Source: Tubulanus polymorphus (Eukaryota; Nemertea; Palaeonemertea; Tubulaniformes; Tubulanidae). From it: a DNA stretch of 64,000 bases. The stretch lies in NCBI RefSeq assembly GCF_964204645.1, contig NC_134033.1, positions 16,370,155 to 16,434,154 on the forward strand, written 5' to 3'. This document shows positions 1-10,968 of this stretch, piece after piece. A model generated the notes under the pieces. That model made no database searches. It was not told the DNA's origin and was given only the letters and a program-made list of their open reading frames with translations. Position 1 is the first letter of the stretch, and each line of letters begins with the position of its first letter. The translations under genes and the position numbers were made by a program.

Positions 1-266
1 GCTAACATTGCCAGAAGTCTAATCAGTATTGCACGTAAGTACTAACGAGTCTATCCTACATATAGTACGGAAGGTGCCATACGGAAGGTGCCAAGGTGCC
101 TTGGTGCCATACGGGATAATGCCATTCGACATAATAAGTCGAAATTGTGAAATAATTATCTTGTAAGTCACCGAGGGGAATCCGCAATATAGTCCTTTCA
201 TTTGAACTCTTTCAATCTATTTAAGTCATTTTTATCATTTCAGTTCGAATCAAAAACTTCGGTTAG
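1..266 (+). CDS. 3' end of a secreted amphipathic peptide precursor (paralogue A), truncated by window edge
   Basis: Two terminal coding exons are visible: 1-34 (donor GTAAGT at 35) and 244-266 (acceptor TTTCAG, stop TAG 264-266). The split codon C|TT joins them and the protein ends LRIKNFG-stop, identical to the end of the complete gene at 2220-4116. The preceding residues (ANIARSLISIA) differ from that gene at several positions, so this is a diverged tandem paralogue and not an assembly copy. The terminal Gly is the usual donor for C-terminal amidation. The UTR copies are also alike and AATAAA lies at 387-392. The start, signal peptide and propeptide lie outside the window. Function is inferred only from the complete copy. 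Confidence 0.7.
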
Positions 267-2219
267 ATTAAACCGTCTTCATATCGGCCGTGGACCATTC
301 ATTCATCTCGAAACTAATATCTTGAATATTGCATATGATATGTATATGTATGTTTCATTAATTGTGATGAACAAATTATTGTTCTGAATAAATATCGTCA
401 ACTATCTGTCATATAGAAACGAGTTTGTTTTATTAGCTGTGAACTCTTTACCTGAGACAATAGCGAGCAAGGACAATAGGAGTTCCTGGGCTCGATGCCT
501 TTGGCTGCGATTGACCTCACTTTCATTTTTTGGGGTTGAGACACAACTACAAATGACGGGTAAAACCTGGTGTTGAATTGGTGTAACGTAAGATGGATAT
601 TTTGCTATAAAGGTTTAAAACCCTTTACTAGTTTATTCGAGATCTCACCACTCGTGCATCGTAGCCCAAATAAACTTGTTTACCTATTACAGTAGTATCT
701 TTTTCTCTACATTTTACTGATTCCTTATTCCATACTTCAAAAAAATGATTATTTCTAAACCCAAGATTCAAAGATTCAAAAGATTAAATTTAAATTTAAT
801 TAAAACTAAATTTATTGCTCAAGAAATTAAAAATCTATATATAGCCGCGAAGCTGCTGCTGCCACTGCTGCCGCCGCCCCCGCTGCTGCTGCCGCTGCCG
901 CTGCCGCTGCTGCTTCATCTTTATCTTTGGTTATATACAGGAACCAAAATAACGTGTTTGCCGTTGAATTCTAATTCCACGGTTTATTGATTTTCTTGGT
1001 CGGCTTAGTTCGTGTTGAAGAAGTGTCGTACCTGGAGTGTTGGTCCAATACTGAGCATTGCTAGATTTCTTTGATTTTGAACTTTATACGGCCGTTTGTA
1101 GCATCTCCTTTATATCGTCGTCGGAATAGTTTAGGTTTAAATGTTGCTGAACAAGTTGTAACTTAACTTGTCTTAATCCATTTTAGCAACAGAGAAAACT
1201 TTCGCGCGATGGAGGAATATAGGCGATCGGAATGCTAAGAACTAAAGAATATAAAAATCTAGAATTCAACACAAAGTATCTCATAAATCTCATCATTTAA
1301 ACATCCTTACAATATTCACACATACAGACACTAACAAATAGGTTACATACAGTTCAATGTAACATGTGGGCCTAAAATCCATTCGAGTCATCGTGAAATA
1401 AACTAATAAGTCACTTGGAACAATCATCGACTGGAAACCCGTCAAACCATTCCCGAAACCTGTCAAACAATGTATGCAATTGTCAAACAATGTGTTATCT
1501 GGAAACCATCCGTAACTAGAGACAATGTGATGCGTATCAACCGGACCATCCAACCACGGATGCTGTGACGCAGGGAGTACCATCTGATACCAGGGACGCT
1601 ATTCATAAGAGCCGCTGAAATATTACCAGCTTCAGTCTTGTTTGACCGGTCACCAGCGACAGTAGAGGTAGGTACGTACGTTGAAGTCATGGACCCAGTT
1701 CCACAGTTGTGTGAGTTTAATTTAACTCTTCACTAAGGATCGTATCATTTTCCCAAAATGATTTATCTCTGAGTCAAATTTAAACAGTGGAACTAACTAA
1801 ATATGTATCTTGAATGGTGCATATATTATATATGTCTGATTGAATAATTATGATGAACAAATTATAGTTCTTCTTCTGAATAAATAAATGAATAAACTAT
1901 CAGTCATAGAAAATTGTGTCTTGAATCCAGTAACTGAGTAGTTGAGAGTTAGAGGTAATTTTAAGTAGAAATTAGTTCATTTTCAATGAGTTTTAACTTA
2001 GTGACACAACTTTGTAAAACTGATTCCCCGCGGTATTGATACATAACGAATGTTTCATACGTTCTTTGTACATAAATATACAACATTTATGTTACATGAT
2101 AATTCTCCTATCATCAACTGTATTCGTCATTTTGTCGATTCCTATAGAAATCATTATCTTTTGTTTTCATATTTTGTATCTTCTAGTTTCAACGCTAAGT
2201 ATTTTGTAAACAAGTCATA
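267..2219. other. Intergenic region between peptide paralogues
   Basis: No gene was recognised. It holds a polyadenylation signal at 387-392; a segment at about 476-545 ending in a TTTGGCTGCGATTGAC motif that recurs near 6085-6125 (dispersed repeat); a GCT/GCC-rich trinucleotide tract at about 846-916; a segment at about 1035-1110 that recurs near 6775-6865 (shared GTTTGTAGCATCT-like end); and a stray copy of the peptide-gene 3' UTR, annotated separately. Several ORFs of 60-96 codons lie here but show no family motif. Confidence 0.5.
1783..1925 (+). repeat. Orphan copy of the peptide-gene 3' UTR
   Basis: About 140 bases here match 4162-4290, downstream of the complete peptide gene, almost base for base. 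The match includes the AATAAA at 1879-1884 (matching 4249-4254) and the TCAGTCATAGAAAATTG end. The coding exon that should precede it (LRIKNFG) is absent, so only the 3' UTR survives. It is best read as the remnant of a third tandem copy. Confidence 0.7.
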
Positions 2220-4116
2220 ATGAAAGGTAAGCACTTATATCAATTCCCTTCCAGAGAATTAAGGTAAGATTCCCTAGTACGTTACAAATGTCCTTAGATT
2301 TGATTTTCTAGCTGAATTTGTTATTTTGAATTGTGACAATTTGATGATGTATGTAGGGTTCTTTGTAGGCAGACGTCTTTTCTTAAAGTGTGCATAAAAA
2401 GTGTTGATGATGAGGGATTCTTTGGGAATTATTTGGAAGTGAATATCTACGGGGTGTAATTAACTGATGTCATTGGGGATTTGTGGAGTCAGTTATTGTT
2501 TCTGGTAAGGTTGTATATACATGCTGTTTGATGTATGAATTTGTTTTCTGCGCAGATATTCAAGCAATGTTCACTGTATTGGTTGTCGGTTGTCTACTGA
2601 TATCGTCAGCTCCGGCCTCAGCAGGCGATTCATCTGCTCCAGCCTCTCCAGCCGCGCCTCCCGCAGACAATCCTACTCCAGTCGCTCCTTCGACAGACGA
2701 TGATGAGGTAGCGGCAGCGGCAGCAGCGGAATTTAGCAAATTGGTTGAAGAAGTTTACAAGGAAATGGAGAAAGCTGACGATCCGGATAGCACTCGAAGC
2801 AAACGTTTGCCTTGGGGTAAGATACTGGTTGGATGGGGGTCTTTAATGGGGGAGTCTCTACTGGCGAGGTTCGGGTCTTCAATGGTGGAGGGTCTGGTGG
2901 GGGTCTACACTTTGAAGGAGTATCTACTGAGGTTGGGAGTATCTGCTCGGGGGGATACATCTTATCTTGTGTGAAAATGTACGTCCCAAATAACAGAAAT
3001 TTCCACATTACGCCAGGAAATGATACGTTATTTCTCCTAATCCGCCAGGTCATTTTGTAAACTGCAATAAACTGTGGGTCTGTTATATTTAGCTTTATCA
3101 TAATTTTAAAAACTGTATGTTTTTGTCAATAACAACATAACAAGTAAAACACAATTAGGTTTACTAGCTTTTGTCCGATTTTTGTCATTAGGGATTCTAG
3201 GACAAATTCTTGTGACAAATGAGAATATGTACAACTGAGACTAAATTTCACAAGTATACACATATGTCAATGGTCTTGCTTCCATTGTCTCATCAATAAC
3301 TTGTCTTTCTAGTTGGTAAAGCAGCGGAAGCAGCTTTCATTGCTAGAGATCTATTGAATATTGCACGTAAGTACTAACGAGTCGATCCTATAGTTCTGAC
3401 ATTTTGAACTCTTTAATTATACATATTATAAATGTTGTAAGGGCCTAATGCACGCAACGCCAAAGCGCGTCATACTGGCCGTCAAGCGCAAGCGGTTGAT
3501 TGAAGTTAAAAACCACTAGAAATTGACGGCCACTTGACGTCCAATATGACGTATGTTAACGTTACTCATGGTGCCCAAGCATAATCTCTACTGCTTGATA
3601 ACTAGTTCCTTGATGCTTGAATCTGGCGTCATTTGACTCAGCGAACCGTGGAGAAAGTCTTGCTTCATATGTTACTTTTCTTGAAATAGTAGTTATGTCG
3701 TTCAAGTATCGTTGTCTCGCCTCGTCCAAACTCGCTTAGTTGAAAATCTTTTCCGAAAAACTTAACATATGCAAATCGTTCATTGTCGAGAATAGTGACT
3801 GCATTAGTGTATAGATGGCGACATAGTCGCTGCAAAAGTTTTATAATTGTAAATTCGTCTTGGTGTCCCGCTGTGTACTTTTCATTGATGTGATGAGTGT
3901 AGATGAATTTCGATTTCAAATTGCATTATACCAGGCGCAATATGATGTTGTTTAAACCCAAGATATTTACAGTAGTCCAGTTATATTTTTCCGGTATCCT
4001 CTTTAAATGAAAATATGCCTTCCATTAACAATTGTTTGTATATTATGTATCCGTGCCTGAATAATGAACATAATTCACCGATTCTCATTTCAGTTCGAAT
4101 CAAGAACTTCGGTTAG
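2220..4116 (+). CDS. Secreted precursor of an amidated amphipathic peptide (antimicrobial- or neuropeptide-like), 4 exons
   Basis: Exons 2220-2226, 2556-2816, 3313-3366 and 4094-4116 join in phase to give 114 residues. Residues 1-25 form a signal peptide (hydrophobic core after MKDIQA, small residues APASA at the likely cleavage site). A Pro/Ala/Ser-rich, then strongly acidic propeptide follows (DDDEV, a run of seven Ala, then a Glu/Lys helix). A Lys-Arg pair at 85-86 precedes a final 28 residues that start LPWVGK and end in Gly before the stop. The final segment has two Lys and two Arg against one Glu and one Asp, and alternates hydrophobic and polar residues as an amphipathic helix would. 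Dibasic cleavage plus a terminal Gly implies a 27-residue amidated product. The acidic pro-part with a cationic mature part is typical of antimicrobial precursors, but a neuropeptide is possible. I recognise no named family. The start is set by the first exon's ATG, whose phase joins exon 2. Confidence 0.7.
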
Positions 4117-4248
4117 ATTGAACCTTCTTCATCGGTCGTGGATTCATTCGTTCATCTCGAAACTAACTGAATATGTATCTTGAATGGTGCATATATTATA
4201 TATGTCTGATTGAATAATTGTGATGAACAAATTATAGTTCTTCTTCTG

Positions 4249-4254
4249 AATAAA
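4249..4254 (+). terminator. Polyadenylation signal of the peptide gene
   Basis: AATAAA lies about 135 bases after the stop codon, inside a 3' UTR that is shared with the copies at 387-392 and 1879-1884. Confidence 0.7.
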
Positions 4255-4280
4255 TAAATGAATAAACTATCAGTCATAGA

Positions 4281-4758
4281 AAATTGAGTTTGTTTTACTG
4301 TGAATTCTCATTGTCAGTTACCTGCTTCACCAGGCCGGCATTTGAACGGGCGATAAAGCAAAGATCCTCCCTCGACAGACGGGTTCGAATTTGATGGCGA
4401 TAATTGGGCTCGAATCCCAGTCGAGGGAGAAAGGGACAACGAAAAAGCCTCAACAGTGACTTCCCCATATGCGCGACAGGTCCGACGTCACATTAATAAA
4501 GAAAGACGTGGACTTTTCGAGTTCCAAAAATGTGTTTATTTTGTGGAGGAAATTGCCCAAAAGGCACGTATTACCATAACCATTCCTGTTTTAGAAAAAT
4601 GAGTCGATGTAGATGCCTCTGATTTTTCAAAATTGTGGGGGAAAATTTCAGCGTATGCCTTTTTTTCCTGATGTCTGACCAATAGAAAAATGAAGGCAAT
4701 CTCAGCTTTAAAAAGGAAACTAACCGAAAAAAATTATAATTCGTCATTTTCCAGGATT
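4281..4758. other. Intergenic spacer between peptide gene and astacin 3' end
   Basis: No gene seen. It holds an imperfect palindrome at about 4362-4432 (CCTCCCTCGACAG...CAGTCGAGGGAG) with two TTCGAA/CTCGAAT motifs resembling tRNA B boxes, so it may be a decayed SINE. Confidence 0.4.
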
Positions 4759-7700
4759 TTATTGACATTTCGGCATACAACCGTACAAGCGTTTGATTCG
4801 CTCGACATCTATCGGATGTAGTTTGTTACGACCGATTTCGACATCTTTCTGTCGAGGAACGATTGTCGATATACGATTCTTACTGAAAAACAGTAATTAA
4901 ATCACCACAATTCGCATTATTCAAAATCATAGATTTAACTTTTTTGATGCGCAGTTGAACTTTACCTGAATGCGAATACACCGTAGTGCATCAATGAGCC
5001 ATACGTGTACGGAGTGCCCAGAGTATCAGCTTGCACTATCTCGAAATTGTGTCTCTCCTCTACAAGAAATCCATATATTCTTCTATACATGGGTCCTTTT
5101 AAAAGGAGGGTGATAGTATTGGGCTTTCAGGGAATATATTTTTGGGCATTCAGTTTTTAGCGGTTAAGCTACAGCAAACGAGTAACAATTACGCAAGCTG
5201 GAGTTCGTGGCCGTTGTTGTCAGACTATCTGCGTGGATGCTTATATTACATATAAACTATAGATCGTTATTTTGAAATACATATCTACGCGTCATTGTAG
5301 GGCAACCCACATATGGCTCGGCCGTGAGCTCTGGTGAGGCCAAAGTACGGATGTTATGAATGGTGACGTGTGAAGGTACGTAAGCACTCCATACATGGGT
5401 CGGTGAAATGTTGTGGCGCCGTATGACTGCGTCACAATCCGTGAGCATCGAGCCATGTGTGGTCAAGGACCTGTACACGTCACTAAAAAGTTAACAGATA
5501 GAAAAGAAAAGGAAGAGCAGTTAGAGAAGAGATGAGATATCAGAGTAAAATTGAATTGGCGAACGTTTTAAGTGAATGGGTTAGAGAAATGGGCGAATGT
5601 TAATATCGGATAAAAAGAGCTGAGAGCCCACACCAACCCCAGACATCAATGGAGAATTAGGGAGAGGATTGCACAAACACAATAAGGGCGGGGATATCCC
5701 ATACACAAGGATAGTGGGTGGTATTTAGCGAGTCATCACACTGACCAGACAAACTTACAAACTAGTTCAGTGCTCAGTGAAACTGATTTATGAGTAGACA
5801 AGATAATTTACTAACTAGTTTTCTAGCGTACCCTGTTGGGAACTTGGAGGTCGGCCGGATTCGAATCCAGAGTAAGGGAATCGGCCAACATAGGGTATTC
5901 ATAGTTGTTTTTTAACAAAATTATGAACTTTGCCAATCATAACAGTTCAGGGTCCAGTTCCACAATTCTGAGTTCAGATACAACTCCGAGTTAACTCATT
6001 GAAAAAAACTAACTCTAACTCACGACAGTGGATCTGGGTCCAGAGGTCTAGTCACAAGCAAGCAGGATATTAATATAATAGAAGGTCCTGGGTTCGGATC
6101 CTTTGGCTGCGATTGACTTTCGGTGTCACTTTTTTGTATTGACTTCCTCTTATCTGTACTAAATGAATTGTTGCTGATTTTCTATACTATTGCTATTGTA
6201 AAAAAGGAAAGGGAATTATGAAACTGACCTGGTTTTACGTTTTCCCAGAATACTTTAACGAACTGTTCCCTATCAGGACGCGATTGTTCGTGAATGAATC
6301 CAAGCGCGTGTAACAATTCGTGCATTATCGTATAACGTTGTTTCACACACGCAAAACTCAATCCTACTAACTGTCTGCCACCGACCATTCCAACCGACGA
6401 GAAACAACTACAAAAAACACCAAACAAAACACAAACAAATTAAACTCTGTCTCTTTCGAGCATATACGCGACGTTTCGGACTCTCTTTCTCTCTCGAGCA
6501 GCTGCCACCGCTGCTGTTCAAATGCTGTATTCAATGCATTTTGATATGTAATGATATTAAACAAAAATTTAACTGTTTTGGGGTTCGACCCAAATTTTCG
6601 CGGTAATGGATTTTTATGGTACGCTTAAAATTCCCCTGCTTCGTCCACTGGGGCGTTACGATGAAATGCGATAGATTTGGATGTGATCACCTCACAGGTG
6701 ACTGACCAACTGACCCAATTTTCTGCTAGACGCTTTATTCCTCTAAAAAAGGTTAAGACGTGTTGGACTAAACGTACCGTGTATGTGGTCCGATACTGAG
6801 GAAGTTTTTCGTATTGCTAGATTTGATTTTAAACTTTATACAGCCGCTTGTAGCATCTGTCAGTTCATCCATGGTTTTATAGATTTCAACTCTTTCCGAG
6901 AGATCTTCAACGAGAACAAAAGATGATATGACCTGCACAACCACTAAAAGATGCCCAGAACTTCCATAGATGTTTTTGATTTACGTCATTTGTTTATCTT
7001 GCTTTATATAGTTTGGATCATAGTTTCCCAAGACTTCCATATTTGATACCTCTCGAAGGGATTACATTCCCCCAGCAGGGATTCGAACGAGATTGACATG
7101 TTAAGGAACATGCAACACTAACCGCGAGTGCGCAGCCTCATGTGCAGCCTCATGCTAAGCTAAATTCTATTTTGTTTTAACCCGGGTTTTTCCATTTATA
7201 GTTCTGCCATGAAATTTGCCTCAGTGATTAGGCCTATACAATTGCACTGTATGCAACCAACAGGACTCAACCTGCTTGGACTCAGCAGTGATAATGTATG
7301 AGATTCCCGCAGTTTCACGACACTCGTAGTTTTAGTTTCACTTAATTACGTAAATTACATACCGAAAAATTCTGTTTCAAAGTAAACTGTGTTGTTCGGC
7401 CATTTCCTCGCTCCTTGTTGTAAATTCCTAAACTGTGTTAAAAAAAACTAAGATGCGTTGAACGCTCGCATTTCAACCCATGGCTTTACTAAATTACTGT
7501 TACTATCTAATATACTATTTCGTTTTATAACAGGCTTCGAACTTGGGATCTGGGTTGGTCTGACCATAAAAATATTGATAACTATATTTCCGATAGATGG
7601 CGTATGTAAAATACAGTTCAATGCAAATCTTTGCCATTGACGTTTCAAGAAATTTGGTAGTTCAGCGAAATTCTAATAGATGGCGATAATGTCGTAATGA

Positions 7701-8810
7701 ATATTCCTCGTACATCTCGGTTTAACAAACATTTGCCAATCATTCATGAAACGATTATCTCAGGACCACTCGGATTCGGTATCAGTAAAAACTGATTCGA
7801 TTCTTGGACAACATATATCCAAGACAATGCAGAATCAGCGGGAATAAGCATTAGGTTCGGACCTAGGGTAATCACACTTGGGTAGGTATCAATAATAAGT
7901 ACTGGGTTCGAGCCTAGGAAACCAGAGTTCATCGTGGAATAGATATCAATAATATAGATTATCAAATGCATACGGATCCAAAATTGCTGATGTCAATATC
8001 TCCTTGGTAAAGACCTGAAAACTCCGTGGGATGCTGTTCTGTAAGAAATATATAAACGGTTTAAACAAGTTTGATGTCAAAAATTATTTATCTTCGAGGT
8101 AAAAGCGAGCGTTTAACTCACGTTTGTAAGCCTCGAATTCTACTTCACTCTGAAAATGCAGATTATTTATTCAAAAACGTGTCAGGGTTATCATCATCTT
8201 TGCGATGATACAGGAGTGTCTTGTTGAAGGCTACTGAATTCTAGATCTCTTCTAATCTATGTCGTACGGTTAATGAGTTAGGAGAAAACATCTCATTCAA
8301 AAAAGTGGGGTCGCATTTATTAAGATACATGTTAATAAAATCCCACAATAAAATAATTAATGATAAAATGTTTATTCTAAAAACATAGGAGAAATATTTC
8401 GGGTGGTTCCTACCACATTTCTTCAGTCAAAAATGACTTGCCAAAAGCAAATATTTCTCATATTTTTTTAAATAAACATTTTATCATTAATTAATTTATT
8501 GTGGGATTTTATTCATATCGTTTTATCACGGATATTGTGATCTAATTGATTTAATAAGATAAATGGTAGTTGCGGCCTGGAAGGCGCCGCGTCCTTGCAA
8601 TTGAAATAATTATATACCTAACGTTTCATCGTTACTTTTCAAAGGAAATTTTCGACAAGTAGGCTGCGAAAGACCTAAACTGCATACGAACATAGTAACT
8701 AATATTCTTACCATAATCGGCTGTTTTATATCAACATCGTTGTTGGGAACCGCTACAGAAGTTCCGAGGAACAACGCGCAGTTGATAATTCCGATAACAA
8801 ACGCCGCCAT
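4759..8810 (-). CDS. Astacin-family zinc metalloprotease, minimal (prodomain + catalytic domain), one region unresolved
   Basis: Exons on the minus strand, in order: 8712-8810 (signal peptide, MAAFVIGIINCALFLGTS), 8122-8149 (28-bp microexon), 7974-8038 (prodomain, with LYQGDI), 7490-7549 (ends KRNSILDSNSNL, the usual start of the mature enzyme), unresolved exon(s), 6229-6407 (SSVGMVGGRQ and zinc site HELLHALGFIHEQSRPDR), 4966-5059 (Met-turn SLMHY) and 4759-4882 (C-terminus, stop 4759-4761). All joins that can be tested are in phase. The zinc site HExxHxxGxxH, the Glu following its third His and the Met-turn Tyr are intact. Nothing follows the catalytic domain (no CUB, EGF or ShK), so it is a short astacin, probably secreted and activated by prodomain removal. 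The segment that normally carries IPY and TCIRF, between 6408 and 7489, could not be found; GA-rich sequence near 6470-6500 may have disrupted it. It is either a gene with one diverged exon or a decaying one. Confidence 0.8.
8332..8513. repeat. Hairpin (MITE-like) element in astacin intron 1
   Basis: Two arms of about 43 bases, 8332-8376 and 8471-8513, are near-perfect reverse complements (TAAAATCCCACAATAAA... and ...TTTATTGTGGGATTTTA), separated by about 95 bases. The outer sequence resembles the end of the repeat near 52890-52930, so it belongs to a dispersed family. Confidence 0.65.
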
Positions 8811-8820
8811 GTTTGCGTAT

Positions 8821-8850
8821 GACTGAACGATGAAACAGCGCCGCTTTATA
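8821..8850 (-). promoter_or_regulatory. Core promoter of the astacin gene (TATA box and initiator)
   Basis: On the minus strand TATAAAG lies at 8850-8844 and TCAGTC, an initiator-like sequence, at 8826-8821, about 26 bases downstream of the TATA start. The astacin ATG is at 8810, implying a very short 5' UTR of about 14 bases. The spacing fits a classical TATA promoter. Confidence 0.55.
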
Positions 8851-9869
8851 CCTGTGATGCATGTGTGCATTTTCGATTTTCGGATTGATAAGATTTCGAG
8901 AAAAAAACAGTGATATATCACATTCACATTCAGATTTAACTGATTCACATGTAAATTGTGTTGATGGCTGTCATGAAAAATTGGTTTTGACTTTTGTTAT
9001 CAATCATTTTCTGTTGCTGTTTTATCATAAAACGGAGTTGATATATCATTTTCATATGTTTTTCTGTTCTGGTTCAAGTTCAAGGTCACCGTCAAGCCCC
9101 CACGCACTACCTTCTCCGAACTGAAACATCCATTATCTAACAACAAGGGAAATATAATTTACAATTGTCTATGTGCTTTATTCCCATCGCGTAGTTATGT
9201 CTACAAAATGTGACAGCAAGAAAACTTGATTTGAAAATTGTTGAGAATTTCAACCTCGTGAAAAACTACGTACAAGACCCAAACCTAAAACACATTTATA
9301 TATTGAAATAAGAAACAGAAATTCGTGAGAAAATTATTCTATAGAATATAAAGGATACATCAATAACCGAACTATCAAAACTCATACATAGAAAATTGCA
9401 CGCGTGCCTCGAATCTCGTGGGAGAACCAATAAATTATCACAAAATTCTCCGGACCAGTCGATGGGATCGTTATCACAGTCCAATTGGAGTGATATAATG
9501 CGTAGGGCTAAGAAAATCTATACCTTGTTTCTCACTTCGGCTGAGCTAAAAAGTTGACTCGGCCGGCCGCCCGTCTACCATATGTACATAAATTATTTTC
9601 AAAATCGGCGATCGAGGTAAAATTAAAAGACCCGGCAGTTATAGAAAAGAATTGACTAATTAAATGAATCATATCATATCATATCAACTTCACAAATTTT
9701 ACATGAGTGAACCGCCCGATTAGGAGAAACAAGGGTATCATTTTTGTTTGATATATCGGCGTCAGGCGGGGCACGCAATATCTGAGATAATCGACTCACC
9801 GGGGGCTAAACAGAGTCCGGGACACGTGATAATCCGGGAGGCTAAAGCGCAGTCTAATATGTCTATAAC
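8851..9869. other. Intergenic region upstream of astacin and downstream of GPCR
   Basis: No gene recognised. It contains the MITE-like element at 9515-9747. A 62-codon minus-strand ORF (9296-9484) with four Cys has no motif or splice context I can identify. Confidence 0.4.
9515..9747. repeat. MITE-like element, family with GATACCTTGTTTCTC ends
   Basis: The ends are inverted copies of ATACCTTGTTTCTC (left near 9519-9533, right GAGAAACAAGGGTATC near 9723-9738), with a GACTCGGCCGGCCGCC core. A second copy lies at about 51597-51795 with the same ends and the same GGCCGGCCGCC core, showing mobility. Confidence 0.65.
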
Positions 9870-10968
9870 TTATTTGTCGCCGCCGCCGGAACAGCAAAAC
9901 ATCTTAAGGACGATTTCTCGCACTTCCGGTGATGTAAACACGTACAGAATGAAGTTAATGGAATATGAGGCGTCCCAGACGAGCAGCATAACCTCCGCAA
10001 TCACTCCTACAATCTTCAAATCGGGTCGAATCGTGTAAACAGTACTCAACACGGCGCCAGGTGTCGCGCAAATCATAAAAGTTATCGAAATCGCCAGAAA
10101 TAATTTCGTAACGCGGTTCGTCGCCTGCGCCTTTTTGTCGTTGCTGCCGAACGCCGAGTTTTTGCGCAACGTCTTTATCACGATCGCGTTAACGATCGCG
10201 ATCACTAAAAACGACCCGTGACTCAAAGCGATCGTCGTGAAGATCACGTTCGCGAAGTCGGTCGCTAACTTCACCAAACACGCACCTGCTATGTAATGAT
10301 TAGCGACGCCCGGTATCAGCTGATAAGCCCAGATGATTATCGTAAAGGTAAACATACTGGCGATGATTTTCTTCGCCGTCGATTTCGAGCCTAGCCGTAG
10401 ATACGCCAACGGGAACACTAGCGCCACCAATCGGTCGACCGACACGACGATAATCATCCAGTTGCTGAGCGCCGTTACTAGGTAATACACGTAGGACGTC
10501 GCCGCGCACGACCAAGGCCCGACGAACGGTCGAACGATATAACCGTAACCGAGCCATACACCGAGCAGGTTTAGATAGAAAATAAGTCTGATCAGCACGT
10601 TCAGCAGATCGGTGACGGCAAGAACTGCGAGATACACGCTGTAGGCGTGTCGTTTCATCTGGGAACAGGTCATTATGAAAAACGTGAGCGAGTTGCCCAG
10701 AATTCCGATCGGAATGATGATCGCCAGCGATATGACGTTCAACCAGACCTTCCAGGGCGTCACCAAAAAACCCGGTCGGATAGTCGCCGATGTACAAGTA
10801 CGGCCACGGGAATCCGTACCCGAGCGATTCGAAAAAAGCAGCCGGGTCGACGAAGCCGGCAAAAATATTACCGAAACCGCCACCGCCGAAAGCGCCACCA
10901 CCCGTGATGTTTCCTAACGAAAAGTTCGCGTTGGCGAGCATGGATCCCGTTGGTAAAGCTGCCGCCAT
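9870..10968 (-). CDS. Class A (rhodopsin-like) peptide-type GPCR, single exon, interrupted by one apparent frameshift
   Basis: From about 10750 down to the stop at 9870 the frame encodes seven hydrophobic segments. TM1 has GNS, TM2 LAVLAVTD, TM3 the disulfide Cys (GPWSC) and DRL in place of DRY, TM6 CATPG in place of CWxP, and TM7 SINFILY in place of NPxxY. This combination is common in orphan and FMRFamide-type invertebrate receptors; the ligand is unknown. The ATG at 10968 starts a second frame that gives a plausible extracellular N-terminus with two N-glycosylation sites (NFS, NIT) and a Gly/Phe-rich stretch ending GDYPTGFF. The two frames meet at a run of six A on the plus strand (10765-10770). 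With five, they would be continuous. This is an assembly error or a real lesion. The ATG at 10901 in the 7TM frame gives a poorer N-terminus. Confidence 0.85.

Noticed and set aside
2733-3101. 122-codon minus ORF with Pro/Pro-Leu-Lys-Thr repeats
   Set aside because: Antisense to exon 2 and intron 2 of the peptide gene; the repeat arises from GGGGGTCT-type intron text.
3665-3919. 84-codon minus ORF in intron 3 of the peptide gene
   Set aside because: No recognisable family, promoter or neighbouring exon; chance ORF is likelier.
5257-5478. 73-codon minus ORF inside an astacin intron
   Set aside because: No motif, no fitting splice phase; the flanking astacin exons join without it.
9296-9484. 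Cys-containing 62-codon minus ORF
   Set aside because: Considered as a small secreted protein, but it has no signal peptide and no supporting splice sites.
10300-10968. 222-codon minus ORF as a separate protein
   Set aside because: Only its first about 65 codons are plausible (GPCR N-terminus); the rest is the wrong frame of the 7TM region.
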